Source: a bacterium (GTDB lineage Bacteria > CSSED10-310 > JAFGSJ01). Taken from it: a stretch of DNA of 64,000 nucleotides. Positions 47,230 through 58,500 of the stretch are shown here, piece by piece. The notes beneath the pieces are model-generated. The model had not been told where the DNA came from, searched no databases, and worked only from the letters and a program-made list of their open reading frames with translations. The position numbers and the translations under genes are program-made. Location: positions 43,301-107,300 of the forward strand of contig JAFGSJ010000065.1 of the NCBI GenBank assembly GCA_016934675.1, in the 5' to 3' direction. The first letter of the stretch is position 1. Each line of letters begins with the position of its first letter.

Positions 47230-47985
47230 TTACACATCCGATTGGGGCCAATGATTGTTCCGAATGATTTCGAGCAGCCGTGGTTTAATATATTCGAGGC
47301 CCTGGTCCGGTGTGTCAAAATAGTGAAACAGATTGATGTCCTCAGGCGAGATCAATCCGTAATCGACCAGTTGCGGAAAATTGATCGTGCTTTGCCAAAA
47401 AGAGCTGTCATAGAGCATGATCACCATACGGGTCCGGTCCAATTTCTCGGTCTGGATCAGGGTCAATGTCTCGAAAAGCTCGTCCATGGTCCCGAAACCA
47501 CCCGGGAAAAGCACGACTGAACGGGCATGATAAAGAAACCATAACTTGCGCATGAAAAAATAGTGAAACTCGAAATTGAGCTCAGGTGTAATGTAATCAT
47601 TAGGGGCCTGCTCATGCGGCAAGGATACGTTCAGGCCGATTGTGAGCGAATGGGCCATCTGGGCACCCTTGTTGGCTGCTTCCATGATGCCCGGCCCACC
47701 ACCGGAACAAATGGTGAAACCATCGCCATTTATGGCAATTTCATGCCCCCAGCTCGCCAGTTTGAAACAGAATTCCTCGGCGGCCCGGTAATATTTCTTG
47801 GTGTTCCGCTCATCTTCCTGATCAGGCCTGACCCGAGAAGAACCGAATATGCACACGGTATGCTTGATATTTTTTTCCAGGAACCTTTTTTCCGGTTCCA
47901 GATACTCAGCCAATATCCTGATTGTCCGTGCTTCTTTCGAATTTAAAAAACCAATGTTCTTATATGCTTTGGGTGCGCGTTCCAT
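47230..47985 (-). CDS. LOG family protein (TIGR00730-type nucleotide phosphoribohydrolase-like)
   Basis: A 251-residue soluble protein with the two family motifs: GGGPGIMEAANKGA and PGGFGTMDELFETLTLIQT. LOG proteins are Rossmann-fold enzymes. Characterised members release the base from nucleoside 5'-monophosphates, including cytokinin ribotides, and the group was formerly called 'lysine decarboxylase'. The physiological substrate in bacteria such as this one is uncertain. An N-terminal extension of about 45 residues precedes the Rossmann start (HTVCIFGSSRV). AAAGGGA precedes ATG 47985. It is probably last in a minus-strand group after the methyltransferase and the FG-GAP lipoprotein genes, separated from the former by a 127-base gap. 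Confidence 0.9.
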   Translation of the reverse strand: MERAPKAYKNIGFLNSKEARTIRILAEYLEPEKRFLEKNIKHTVCIFGSSRVRPDQEDERNTKKYYRAAEEFCFKLASWGHEIAINGDGFTICSGGGPGIMEAANKGAQMAHSLTIGLNVSLPHEQAPNDYITPELNFEFHYFFMRKLWFLYHARSVVLFPGGFGTMDELFETLTLIQTEKLDRTRMVIMLYDSSFWQSTINFPQLVDYGLISPEDINLFHYFDTPDQGLEYIKPRLLEIIRNNHWPQSDV

Positions 47986-48112
47986 GTTCTCGTCCCTTTC
48001 TCTGCCTCATGACAAATAACACTGAGCCCTTTTTACTCTTAAAAAAAGCAAGCTGATGTCCCCCGATTCTAAATAGAACACTCTGACAGAGAAATACACC
48101 CACACGCTCTTC

Positions 48113-49054
48113 TCAGTATGAGTGGACCTGTTTACGGGAAAATATTTCCCAACCACCGATGAGATTATATCGCTGTCCGAGCAGATACCAGGGTGTTTTA
48201 AATACATATGCCGCCAAGGTCTTTACAAAGTGATCGCGAAAAGAGGTCTCGACCAGGGCCGGTCGGGAAAGGACCACTGAAAAGTCCGATCGGAAGGTCC
48301 CGCTCCGAAAATAATATTCCCAGAAATCCTGACCAAGTGAATGGAGATGCGCCGGGAACACGAAGTTCCAGCGTAATCCCAACAAGGTAAATAACTTCAT
48401 GAAGGGAACATCATCCGGTGTGCGGGCATACAAAAGTCCACCCGGAGCAACCAGGTCCAGTAAACGGTCGAGAATGGAGCCTGGATCGGGCAAATGCTCG
48501 AGGACCGCACTGGCAATGATCAGATGATACATATTGTTCTTGATCGGCTCCAGGGTCGAGTGTTTTTGGAGCGAGATGGCACTATTGGAGCCGGTCACCA
48601 GGTTTTCACCATAATCGACAATGGTAATTGCCACTTCTTTCAGGCCTTTCTTCAGAAGAACTTCGGCTGTTCGCAAGGCCAAGGTGCCATCTCCCCCGCC
48701 ATAATCGAGGATACGGATGGTCTCGTCTCCTGAACAGGACCTGAAGACCGAGGCAATGTGCCGGCCAAACTTACCGGTATTATCGAACGTAACCTGGTGT
48801 TGATGTGAACTCGAATAGTTCTGCTCGTAAAAGAACTGGTTATAGTATCGGTCAAGCGCCTCAGGAATCGGCAAACGCGATACTGAACTGGCGTGACATC
48901 GGTCACATTTCAACAGGTACACATCCGGCTCACGTTGGACGATTCCGACCTGCGGCCGTGATCTCGAACCGCAAAAAGGACACGTTTCAACCGGAGTCTG
49001 CAACTGTTCATCGTCGAGATGGCATGAAAGGTGCTCCGGTTGTAGCATTTTCAT
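48113..49054 (-). CDS. SAM-dependent methyltransferase with N-terminal zinc ribbon
   Basis: A 313-residue soluble enzyme. An N-terminal zinc-ribbon-like knuckle (CPFCGS ... CDRCHA, residues ~20-55) precedes a Methyltransf_23-type domain with motif I ILDYGGGDGTLA, acidic strand ITIVDYGENL and LIIASAVLEHLPDP. The C-terminal part (LYARTPDDVPFM) is typical of family members that act on sugars in polysaccharide or secondary-metabolite pathways, although no such cluster surrounds it. The ribosome-binding site is weak; ATG 49054 or the ATG six bases further in are both possible. It starts 29 bases after the stop of the FG-GAP/UnbV gene and is likely co-transcribed with it. Confidence 0.85.
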   Translation of the reverse strand: MKMLQPEHLSCHLDDEQLQTPVETCPFCGSRSRPQVGIVQREPDVYLLKCDRCHASSVSRLPIPEALDRYYNQFFYEQNYSSSHQHQVTFDNTGKFGRHIASVFRSCSGDETIRILDYGGGDGTLALRTAEVLLKKGLKEVAITIVDYGENLVTGSNSAISLQKHSTLEPIKNNMYHLIIASAVLEHLPDPGSILDRLLDLVAPGGLLYARTPDDVPFMKLFTLLGLRWNFVFPAHLHSLGQDFWEYYFRSGTFRSDFSVVLSRPALVETSFRDHFVKTLAAYVFKTPWYLLGQRYNLIGGWEIFSRKQVHSY

Positions 49055-49083
49055 ACAGTCATTTCGAGTCGGTTGTGGGTCCG

Positions 49084-50784
49084 TTATTGTTCAACGATAA
49101 CATAATGTTTGTTAGCGGCCACGTCCGTAAGGGTCTGGGTCGTGTGATTTGTATTGGGCCAATGGACCGTTACTGAGTCTGCCTTGCTGGCCTGACCAAT
49201 GCCAAAAGTCAAGCGATAGGGGGTCTGCGGGCTGAAATGGCCATTACCGGCATACACGGTTTGATTATAAACCTGGTTCCCGATTGTCACTACAACCTTG
49301 GCTCCAACAGCAGATTTATTGCTCTTGCCCTGTGTCCCCAAACCTTGCAAGGTGAAGGCCAGCCAGTTGTACGAGTTACCGTGATCATTACGCATGAGGG
49401 CAACGCAGTGTGTACTGGCGTAACCGATCAACAGGTCCTCATCACCATCCAGATCATAATCGAAATTGATAGCCGGATGGGGTGGCTGGCCATTGTTCAA
49501 GACACTTAAACCCACAGCAGCCGTGCAGGCATGCAGAATATGATCGGGCGATTGTTGGAAGAAATAGAGTTGATCGTTGCTATAACCGCATTCAGTAATG
49601 AGAAAATCCGGGAGCCCGTCATTATTCGCATCAATCCAACAGCCGTAGTGATCACCGTTATGGAGGGTAGGATCTTCATCTGCCCGGCCGAGGATGCGTC
49701 CCTCCTGTGCGCCTTCCCAGGTGAAGACATTATTGTTGTTGACCAGAATCCGCGAGCTTTCTTTATTATTATAACCGTGCACATAGACTTCGAACAGGTC
49801 CTCGTCACCATCGTTATCGAAATCACGCGGCATGGCACCCCAGGAGCAATGTATGAATTCGCTGAAATTAGAGCTGGCCCCGATTTCGCTGAACGTACCA
49901 TTTCCGTTATTTAACCAATGATAACCTTTGCCACGACAATAGTTACCGGCAAACAGATCGGGATAACCGTCACCATTCGTATCCGCCATGGCGACACCAT
50001 AAGTAGGTTGGATCAGATTTAAGCCGACTGCATTGGTCACATCGGTGAATGAACCGTCCCCATTATTACGGTAGAGCAGGTCCTGTGAAAACACGTCATT
50101 GGTGCCACCATGATAATCGAGGAACCAGTTGCCAATGAAGAGATCGACATGGCCGTCGAGATCATAATCCAGGAAAGTTGCCCCGGACGTATTGACCAGG
50201 CCCGCATCGAAAAAGACCAGATCCGGTGCCAGGCTGAAATGCCCCGAGCCATCATTGAGCAGGAGGTCGTTCCGATCTCCCAGATCGGTATAATTTTCCA
50301 AGCGATGAAAATACATACCCGAGAACATATCCGGGTCACCGTCATTGTCCACATCCGCGAACACGGCCAGACTTGAATGACGGCCCTGATCAGTGCCGCG
50401 TCGGTTGGCTCGAATGCCGGATTCCTGAGTAAAATCAACAAACTTGCGACCGTTGTTATCACCCGGCACATTCAAATAAAGGAACTGTTTATTGAGAACA
50501 TCACCCGTGGCCTCATTCATCGGTTCGTGCAATAACAGGTCCGGATAACCATCATTATTGACATCAGCAATCGCAGCATAAAAACCCGAAGCCTGGCTCA
50601 AGCCGACTTCTGCTGTCACCTCGGTGAAATGGATAGGCTGAGGCGTAGCTGTGGGACCAATTGTCGGTGTCGGCGTCGGTGTTGCGTCATCATCATCGTC
50701 ATCACACGAAATCATGGTCGAAATAAATATAGAAGTTACCAGTAAAATGACGAGAAGAACAAGACACGATATCTTTGCTCTCAT
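49084..50784 (-). CDS. FG-GAP/VCBS repeat lipoprotein with ASPIC/UnbV C-terminus
   Basis: A 566-residue exported lipoprotein. The signal segment ends in a lipobox-like MISC followed by six Asp, then a Thr-Pro linker (TPTPTPT). The body carries repeated Ca-binding FG-GAP/VCBS motifs (DVNNDGYPDLL, DVDNDGDPDMF, DTNGDGYPDLF, DFDNDGDEDLF, DANNDGLPDFL), as in integrin-like seven-bladed propellers. The C-terminal region (VTIGNQVYNQTVYAGNGHFS ... VTVHWPN) is the ASPIC/UnbV domain. Such proteins sit on the cell surface and may bind carbohydrate or protein; no enzymatic role is proven. ATG 50784 is used because GGGAGAA lies seven bases before it and the signal peptide starts there. It is the likely first gene of the minus-strand group. 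Confidence 0.88.
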   Translation of the reverse strand: MRAKISCLVLLVILLVTSIFISTMISCDDDDDDATPTPTPTIGPTATPQPIHFTEVTAEVGLSQASGFYAAIADVNNDGYPDLLLHEPMNEATGDVLNKQFLYLNVPGDNNGRKFVDFTQESGIRANRRGTDQGRHSSLAVFADVDNDGDPDMFSGMYFHRLENYTDLGDRNDLLLNDGSGHFSLAPDLVFFDAGLVNTSGATFLDYDLDGHVDLFIGNWFLDYHGGTNDVFSQDLLYRNNGDGSFTDVTNAVGLNLIQPTYGVAMADTNGDGYPDLFAGNYCRGKGYHWLNNGNGTFSEIGASSNFSEFIHCSWGAMPRDFDNDGDEDLFEVYVHGYNNKESSRILVNNNNVFTWEGAQEGRILGRADEDPTLHNGDHYGCWIDANNDGLPDFLITECGYSNDQLYFFQQSPDHILHACTAAVGLSVLNNGQPPHPAINFDYDLDGDEDLLIGYASTHCVALMRNDHGNSYNWLAFTLQGLGTQGKSNKSAVGAKVVVTIGNQVYNQTVYAGNGHFSPQTPYRLTFGIGQASKADSVTVHWPNTNHTTQTLTDVAANKHYVIVEQ

Positions 50785-51047
50785 AACGAATTTCTCCCTG
50801 CTTTGATCTGACTGTTTATACAACCCTGAAAATCAACTATAGTCCAAACTTGAAAAATGCCGGAGCCAGTATACTGGATCCTGTGATTTCTGTCAACACC
50901 GAAATGAAAAAGTTGCGCATCCCTGATCCAATTATGATGATGATGGGTCCATGCGGGGGTATATCCGGAATAACAGAGCAGTGACAGGGCGCACAGGCTG
51001 CATAGACATGTTTATAAAAAAACAGGAACAGTGAGAGTGGTGAGGCC

Positions 51048-54000
51048 ATGAGTTCACCGGAACTCATTATCGGACCATATCGGATTGTGGAGCAGCTCGG
51101 TCGTGGTGGTATGGGAATTGTGTATCGTGCTGTTCACCAGGAGACTGGTAAGCAGGTCGCCTTGAAGACCGTGCTGCTGCCGAAGTCGGAATTATTGCAG
51201 AGCCTTCGCCGTGAAATAGTGGCCCTGGCGGCCTTGAATCATCCAGGTATCGTAAGGATTGTCGCGCATGGAATGCATCAGAATATGACCTGGTATGCCA
51301 TGGAGTATCTCGAGGGGTTGACCCTGCGGCGTTACCATTCCCAATCAAGAAGAAACAGCGCAGTCGCGGCTGACACTGAAACGTCACTGGGACGAATATG
51401 CAGTCCGACCAAAGCCACGATTGAATCCAGGCCCACTGAAGCGGGTGAAACGTCTGATCTGGGCAATTATCAGGGACCACTCGATCTCGCCACTGATATC
51501 ATTCCTGTTCATGGCCTGAAAGATAGCTGGTTCGGTGAGCCGGACCAGAAAAACAACGGGATCGGACCGTCGAGGCCGATACTATCATTGCTGCCGCACG
51601 AAATACTTGATATGCTCACCATGGTCCGCCGGCTTTGCCAGCCACTGGCCTATATTCATGGCCGGGGCATAGTCCATCGGGACCTGAAGCCGGAAAATAT
51701 CGTGATCACGCCGGAAGGTCAACCGATCATCGTTGATTTCGGTCTGGTGACCCGGTTTAGCGATCATCAGGCCCGCGAGGCCCTGGGCGTGGAAGAACGG
51801 ACAGCCGGTTCAGTCCATTATATGGCCCCGGAACAAATCCGGGGTGAACTGGTCGATGCCCGGGCCGATCTCTATGCCCTGGGCTGTATAATGTATGAAC
51901 TGCTCACCGGTTCGGCACCTTTTCGAGGCGAATCGGGTGTTGAAATCCTTCAGGCTCATTTATATGCTGTTCCACGGCCACCATCGGAAAGCGTTCCAGG
52001 TCTGCCGGTCGAGTTGGATCGGCTTATACTCAAACTGCTGGCCAAAGACCCCCAGGAACGGCTAGGCTTTGCCAGTGATGTGGCTGCTATTCTGGCCCAT
52101 CTCGGAGCGAAAAACGGTTTGAGTTCACTTGGACCGACACCGCGTTCCTATTTTTATCGCCCTGGTTTCAGCGGTCGAGAAATGCATTTAACTCTTATCA
52201 GGGAGCATCTGGACCGGGTCAAAGCAGGGCAAGCTTCAATTCTGCTGCTGGGCGGAGAGAGTGGGGTCGGTAAAACCCGTTTAGCCATTGAAGCGGGTCG
52301 AGAAGCGGTAAAGCTCGGCATGAGGGTCTTGACCGGTGAATGCACTGAACACAGCGGTCAACCCCTGGAAGGTCTGCGTAAACCCTTGCAGGTAATTGCC
52401 GATTATTGTCGGGAATATGGTCTGAATGAAACGGAACGGATATTAGGTCCTCGAGGTCCGATTGTGGCCCCGTATGAACCGGCTTTGGTCAATCTGCCGG
52501 GACAATCAGCATATGCTCAACCAACGCATCTGCCCTATGCTGCCTTTCGTCTCAGGCTCTACAATGCCCTGGTCCAGACGCTCGAAGCCATGACCCAGGA
52601 TAAACCGATGGTCCTGATGCTGGACGATTTACAGTGGGCTGATGACCTGTTGATCGACTTTCTGCACTTTCTGGGTGCAGACCCGGATCGGGACCACTTT
52701 CCCCTTTTTGTTCTGGCCACATATCGCTCAGAAGAGACAAATTCCGATATCGAAAACCTGTTACACCTGCCCCATATCCGGGCCCTCCAACTGGACCGCC
52801 TTTCTTCGGAGGCAGTCCGGAACATACTGCAACACATGCTTGCTCTCAAGGAGCCCCCTTCGGCTTTTACCCATTTTCTGGCCCAGCAATCAGAGGGTAA
52901 TCCATTTTTTGTGATCGAGTATATCCGGACGGCTGTGGAAGCGGGTTTGATCGTTCGGGCCAGCGCGGGGACCTGGCATATCCCGACCGAACTGTTCGAC
53001 CCGACCCACCCGTCAGCTCCCGATCTCTTACTCGTCACCATCCCTCAATCCATCCAGGAACTGTTGGAAAAAAGATTGCAGGGTTTGAAGCCCGGCTCAT
53101 TGTTCCTGGTCCAGATCGGGGCTGTGATCGGACGGGAAATAAACCTGGCCCTGTTGGAAAAAATGAGCGCTATGTCCGAAGTCACTTTTCTTCAGTCCCT
53201 GGATGAACTGATCAGACGAGAGATTGTCGATCAGAACTCCCCGCTTACAGTCAGTTTCAGTCACGATAAAATCCGGGAAGTAACCTATAACAATCTGGGG
53301 CTGGACCAACTGAGACGCTTCCATCAGCAGGCCGCTGAGAACCTCGAGCAACTCTTTCAGACAGACCTGAACGATTACCTGGCCGCACTCGGGCATCATT
53401 GGGAACAAGCAGGACTCATCGAGAAAGCCCGTCAATACTACCTCAAAGCCGCCGAACGTTCCAAAAACTGTTTTGCCGCCGATGCGGAAAGACTGTATCG
53501 AGATTATCTCCGCTTGTCACCGGGAATCACGCCTCAGACTGTGGCTGCTCGGAACCAGATGGCGATCAATGTCTTGTCCTTGCGTGGTTTCATGCAGCAA
53601 GCCCGGTCTGAATTAATCAAATCATATCATGATGCCTTAGTACTCAATGACCCCTCGACCACTATTTCAAGCTTGTTATATCTTTCAGATGTCAATCGCA
53701 CCATCGGAGATTTGACTGAAGCCGAGAACAACTGTATCGAAGCACTTGAACATGCCAACCAAGCCCAGCTCTCTCATAAAGAGGTCGATATTCTCGAAGG
53801 ACTGGCCCGGATTAAAACGGACCAGGGCAAGTTGGTGGAAGCGCATGAATTGATCCAAAAAGCTTTCGATTTGTTGCCCGCCGATGCCGGACCCGATAAA
53901 AGGGCCAGCATTTGCAACCAGTTTGGTAACATCCTCCGGCTTGAAGGACAATTGATTGCAGCCCAAATAAAAGTCAAAGAAGCGCTCGCCCTCGACCGTC

Positions 54001-54863
54001 TTTCCGGCAATACCCGCTGGGAAGCAATCAGCTTGACCAACCTGGCCGCAATCACCGCAGAACTCGGCCAGTTGGATGAAGCCATCTCTCTGGGTCGGGA
54101 GGCTTTACATAAACATCAAACGATCGGCGATCGGCGGGGTGAGGCCGTGATGTACAATGACCTCGGTGCTTTCCTTGTCCTGAAAGGGTTGTATGATCAG
54201 GCCAGAACTCTACTCGAATCAGCCCTGCCTATCCACCGTCAGATTGGCGATCGACGCACTGAAGCGATCTGCCTCCTGAACCTGGTCGAAATTTATCAGC
54301 ATGACGGCCAATTCAGCAAGGCCCAGGATACGGCTCAAATAGCCCTGCACATCCGCTTTGAACTCGGCGATCGCTACGGTCAAGCGAACTGTCTTTCCCA
54401 ACTTGCCCAGATCAACTTTCGACTCGGACACGTTCAGGAAGCCCTCGAGCAGATACAAAAAGCCCGTGACATCCAGGCTACTACCGGCAACCATCATAAA
54501 TATATCGATACCCTTGTCTTCAACGCCAAACTCGAACGCCTGCTCGAGGCAAATTGGAGCCGGGCCCGCGAATTACTGGACGAATCCGAGCATTTATCTC
54601 AGCAATACGATTATCAATTCGGGCTGATCGCAACCCTGTGCGAACGAGGGCACGTCAACCTGGCCACCAACCGGACCGCACGGGCGGAACTCGAGCACAT
54701 CCAAAACCTGATCAGCACGACCGGGACCACCCCACCACTTGCACTGAGCGAAGCGATCGAGCAATTATCCCACGACCTCGATGCTTTTGAACGAGGACAA
54801 AACCATGCCCTGTTTCGGGGTTCAGCGCGTGCAAACCTTCCTCAAGGCATCATCACCACATGA
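51048..54863 (+). CDS. Ser/Thr protein kinase-STAND/AAA ATPase-TPR regulator (paralogue 2)
   Basis: A 1271-residue soluble protein, same architecture as the 37484 gene. The kinase has GRGGMG, VALKTV, HRDLKPEN (~209), DFG and APEQ. A hinge insert of about 100 residues (~85-185) is rich in Ser, Thr, Pro and Glu and unlike that of its paralogues. The ATPase has Walker [10 protein letters not shown] (~402) and Walker [11 protein letters not shown] (~524), then a winged-helix-like region. About a dozen TPR units run from ~785 to ~1200 (LGQLDEAISLGREAL, IGDRRGEAVMYNDLG), and the tail contains NHALFRGS. A GTGAGG site precedes ATG 51048. The membrane protein gene follows after three bases, so coupling is likely. 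Confidence 0.92.
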   Translation: MSSPELIIGPYRIVEQLGRGGMGIVYRAVHQETGKQVALKTVLLPKSELLQSLRREIVALAALNHPGIVRIVAHGMHQNMTWYAMEYLEGLTLRRYHSQSRRNSAVAADTETSLGRICSPTKATIESRPTEAGETSDLGNYQGPLDLATDIIPVHGLKDSWFGEPDQKNNGIGPSRPILSLLPHEILDMLTMVRRLCQPLAYIHGRGIVHRDLKPENIVITPEGQPIIVDFGLVTRFSDHQAREALGVEERTAGSVHYMAPEQIRGELVDARADLYALGCIMYELLTGSAPFRGESGVEILQAHLYAVPRPPSESVPGLPVELDRLILKLLAKDPQERLGFASDVAAILAHLGAKNGLSSLGPTPRSYFYRPGFSGREMHLTLIREHLDRVKAGQASILLLGGESGVGKTRLAIEAGREAVKLGMRVLTGECTEHSGQPLEGLRKPLQVIADYCREYGLNETERILGPRGPIVAPYEPALVNLPGQSAYAQPTHLPYAAFRLRLYNALVQTLEAMTQDKPMVLMLDDLQWADDLLIDFLHFLGADPDRDHFPLFVLATYRSEETNSDIENLLHLPHIRALQLDRLSSEAVRNILQHMLALKEPPSAFTHFLAQQSEGNPFFVIEYIRTAVEAGLIVRASAGTWHIPTELFDPTHPSAPDLLLVTIPQSIQELLEKRLQGLKPGSLFLVQIGAVIGREINLALLEKMSAMSEVTFLQSLDELIRREIVDQNSPLTVSFSHDKIREVTYNNLGLDQLRRFHQQAAENLEQLFQTDLNDYLAALGHHWEQAGLIEKARQYYLKAAERSKNCFAADAERLYRDYLRLSPGITPQTVAARNQMAINVLSLRGFMQQARSELIKSYHDALVLNDPSTTISSLLYLSDVNRTIGDLTEAENNCIEALEHANQAQLSHKEVDILEGLARIKTDQGKLVEAHELIQKAFDLLPADAGPDKRASICNQFGNILRLEGQLIAAQIKVKEALALDRLSGNTRWEAISLTNLAAITAELGQLDEAISLGREALHKHQTIGDRRGEAVMYNDLGAFLVLKGLYDQARTLLESALPIHRQIGDRRTEAICLLNLVEIYQHDGQFSKAQDTAQIALHIRFELGDRYGQANCLSQLAQINFRLGHVQEALEQIQKARDIQATTGNHHKYIDTLVFNAKLERLLEANWSRARELLDESEHLSQQYDYQFGLIATLCERGHVNLATNRTARAELEHIQNLISTTGTTPPLALSEAIEQLSHDLDAFERGQNHALFRGSARANLPQGIITT

Positions 54864-54866
54864 AGC

Positions 54867-55550
54867 ATGTATCGGAACATGAACGGGTGCCATATGAATG
54901 AACAGGATAATGAAGTAAAGCCCGGGTCTTGTGAACAAGACCCGCTCAAACAGGATGAGCACCTGGTTTCGTCGACCAAGAAACAGTTGGTCCGGAGCGC
55001 GGAATTCGTCAAAAAAATGGCGGAAAAGATACTGGGCCAGGCCAGGTTTCTCAGTATCATGGCTATTCTGGCCGCCGGCTGGCTCTGGTTTCTCCTGTTT
55101 CAGTCCCTGCTCTTCTCCCTTTCTCTCTGGCTCATTCCCGCATTGATTGTGCTGCTGATCATGCTGCTCCCCTCGCTTATCCTGTTCTGGTTTATCTGGG
55201 GTCTGCGAGACCTGATCGATTTGCCCGCATTAGTCCGAGACCATATTCACTTGAATGCGAATCAGGCTAAGAAGATAGCGGTCCGGCTCCCCAACCGGGA
55301 CAATGAAAGTGTGCCCTCCGGAAAGTGCGATTTGGCCCGCTGGTTCCAGAACGTCATCGCTCTATTCGGTCATCTGAATCTGATCATGAGCTTATGGGAA
55401 ATATCAGGGACAGTAATCACCCTTTTCAATCCCATCCAGAAGATACTGGTTTTGTGGTCGATCGTGATCAGCATCGTCCTGATTTTCCTGGCCGTGCTGA
55501 CCGGGGCCGGCTACCTACTCTATTACTTTTTTATGATGATGATGTTATGA
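54867..55550 (+). CDS. Membrane protein between two kinase-ATPase-TPR genes
   Basis: A 227-residue protein that I do not recognise. A charged cytoplasmic N-terminus (~1-60) leads to two closely spaced hydrophobic segments (~63-85 and ~90-115). A soluble loop follows (~118-165, LRDLIDLPALVRDHIHLNANQ), then two more hydrophobic segments (~165-190 and ~195-222), ending in a run of methionines. Three in-frame ATGs (54867, 54879, 54894) are possible and no Shine-Dalgarno site decides between them. It starts three bases after one kinase gene and ends a few dozen bases before the next, all on one strand. Its tight placement suggests that it serves as membrane partner or output of these kinases; this is inference from position only. 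Confidence 0.72.
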   Translation: MYRNMNGCHMNEQDNEVKPGSCEQDPLKQDEHLVSSTKKQLVRSAEFVKKMAEKILGQARFLSIMAILAAGWLWFLLFQSLLFSLSLWLIPALIVLLIMLLPSLILFWFIWGLRDLIDLPALVRDHIHLNANQAKKIAVRLPNRDNESVPSGKCDLARWFQNVIALFGHLNLIMSLWEISGTVITLFNPIQKILVLWSIVISIVLIFLAVLTGAGYLLYYFFMMMML

Positions 55551-55598
55551 TAGTAGCTGGCTGGAATGGAGAGGGAACAAGAAGATACAAAGAGAGAA

Positions 55599-58500
55599 AT
55601 GATGATTGACGTGGATAAAAAAGACGGGCCTGGGGTCGAATATTTTGGCCCTTATAGGGTATTAGGGCCACTGGGTCGAGGCGGAATGGGTATTGTCTAT
55701 AAAGGAGTCGACTCTCGGTCAGGCCAACCGGTAGCTTTGAAAACGATCCGTTTGTCTAATATGAAGCTACTCGACAGTATTCGTCGTGAAATCCGGGCAT
55801 TGGCACGTCTCGATCATCCCGGTATTGTCCGGATAATCGATCATGGTGATCGCGACGGTTTCCCCTGGTATGCCATGGAATTGTTGGAAGGCCAGACATT
55901 ACGGCATTATAGTGCCTTGTGTTCGAGATCGACCCTGAGAGCATCGAATCAGAAGCCACCCGGGCCGGCGCACGATCCTGATTGCGATCCGGCAGTCATG
56001 ACCCAGACCTGTTCAGAAATGGCGATGACAGAGACAAATGTTACTGTTGATTATGTTCGTGGTCATCCCGAAGCAGGGCAAAAAGCGGACCAGAGTGAAT
56101 GTCTGTCCGGTGCGGATGGACACATTCCTGTAACTCCAAAAGATGTTACTCCTCAAAGGTCCGATTCGATTTCGCATGTCCGATCCGTACTGACCATAAT
56201 CAGGCGGATATGTAATCCATTGGCCTATCTGCATGGTGAGGGTATTGTTCACCGAGATTTAAAACCGGACAATATCATTATCAGAGCTGACGGTATGCCC
56301 GTACTGGTAGACTTTGGGCTCGTGATCCATGTCCGGGGAGAAGTAAATCGCGAGACCATCTCACTTGATCAGGGCGGTTCCGGAACAGTGTGTTATATGG
56401 CCCCGGAGCAGATTCTTGGAAATCTGACCGATCCGCGCACCGATCTGTATGCTTTGGGTTGTATTCTTTATGAACTGCTGACCGGTAATCCACCTTTTCA
56501 TTCGATAACCCTGTCCGAGATCGTTCAATCCCATTTGCGAGCCCAGCCGCAATCGCTAACAGCCTACCTACCGGGAATTCCCGTCGCTCTGAACGATTTG
56601 GTGGAGCGGCTATTAGCCAAAGATGCCACCAGGCGAATTGGCTATGCGGCTGATGTTGCCTCCATTCTGGCCAGTTTCGGGGCGGAGAACGGATGGTCCT
56701 CGTCAGGTCCAAAAGCCCGGCCCTATCTATATAAAGCCAGATTTACCGGTCGAACAGAGCATCTAGAGCAGCTTGAGGGTTACTTGTCCGATATCACGCA
56801 CAACCGGGGTGGAATGGTCATGGTTAGCGGAGAAAGCGGCGTAGGCAAGACCCGCTTGGTCCAGGAATTTGCACTCCAGGCCCAGAAAATGAAGATCACC
56901 GTCCTGGTCGGTGAGTGCTCTGCAGAGCACAAACAGCCATTAGACGCATTTCGTCGACCGCTCCAGATGCTGGCAGACCAATGTCGTGAAAGGGGTGTCG
57001 CCGAGACGGACCGTTTATTCGGAAAACGTGGCAAGCTGCTGGCCGGATATGAACCTTCGTTAGACGGACTCCCCGGACAGGACAACTATCCGGAGCCGGC
57101 GTATTTGCCATCAGCTCAGGCCCGTTCAAGACTCTTCAACTATCTGTGGCAGACCTTTCAGATACTCACAGCCGATGGACCAATTCTTTTTGTACTCGAT
57201 GATCTGCAATGGGCCGATGATCTCACACTCGGCTTTCTGAGTTTTCTGATTCGGCATGATCATCTCAGCCACATTCCCCTCCTGATTATCGGTACTATTC
57301 GTCTTGATGAGATTCCTGATGAATTAATAATTATACGGAATGATGCTCGGGTCAAATGCCACGATCTTGATCGCATGAACTATGCAGCCGTCGGGTCAAT
57401 GGTTGGTGATATGCTGGCTATGCCTCAGGTCCCTGAAGTCTTCTGTTCATTTTTACTACAGTGGACCGGAGGCAATCCATTTTTCATTGCCGAGTTTTTG
57501 CGAGCAGCAGTCGAGCAGGGCCAGCTCTGGCGTGATCAAAACGGTCACTGGCAGATCAGACAGACGCGGGAAAAAACGTTGAGCATCACTGACTTCGAAC
57601 AATTACACTTGCCGGCTTCGGTTGTTGAATTGGTTGATACCCGTTTAAAAGCCTTGTCTGAAAAACACAAACTGATTACAGCCTTGAGTGCTGTCTATGG
57701 CCGTGAAATTCCGCTACCGCTATTATCGGAATTAGCTGACATGAGCGTGAATGATCTGGACGATTGCATTCGGGAACTGGAACAACGCCATATCATGGTC
57801 CGTTCGAGTCATGAGACCCTCGATTTCAGTCATACCACCATGAGAAATGTCAGCTATGAACGCATACCGGCGCAACTCAAAGTGAGTTATCATAATCGAG
57901 TGGCCGATGAGATCGAACGCTCCTATCCGCTCAAGTTGGATGAGTATTATGCGGCCCTGGGACATCATTGGGAGATGGCTGCACATAGTGAGAAAGCTCG
58001 AACGTATTATCTGCAGGCGGCCCATCATATGGCCAAACAGTATGCTTACGGAGAAGCGGAACGTTTGTTCCGACACAGTCTTCGTTTATCGGATGCCCCA
58101 TCTGAATGTAGTGTCAAAACGCGGAACGCTCTGGCCGGCACGGTCCTACAGGTCCAGGGTCGCAATAACGAAGCACTCGCAGAACATCAGCGGGCCCTCG
58201 AAGAGGCCCTTGAACTCGGTAATCAGCTCCTGCAAGCTCAAACAATGGTCAATCTCGGAACAACTTCATGGTATCTGGGCAAAAACAAGGAGGCCCAATC
58301 CTTCTTTAAACAGGCGATTGCGATATTTCAAGACCTGGGTGAACGTGAATTACTCGGTCCGGTCATAATGAATATGGCGGTCATGTTACGGGACCTCGAA
58401 GGGCCCCAGGAGGCACTGAATATGCTCAAGCAATCACTGATCATATTGGAGGCGGCCCAGAACAAAGCAGGTATGGCGAAAACCTTGGCCAATATGGCCA

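Noticed and set aside
47230..47985. Lysine decarboxylase
   Set aside because: The PGGxGTxxE motif belongs to LOG-family nucleotide phosphoribohydrolases; the decarboxylase name is a historical mislabel.
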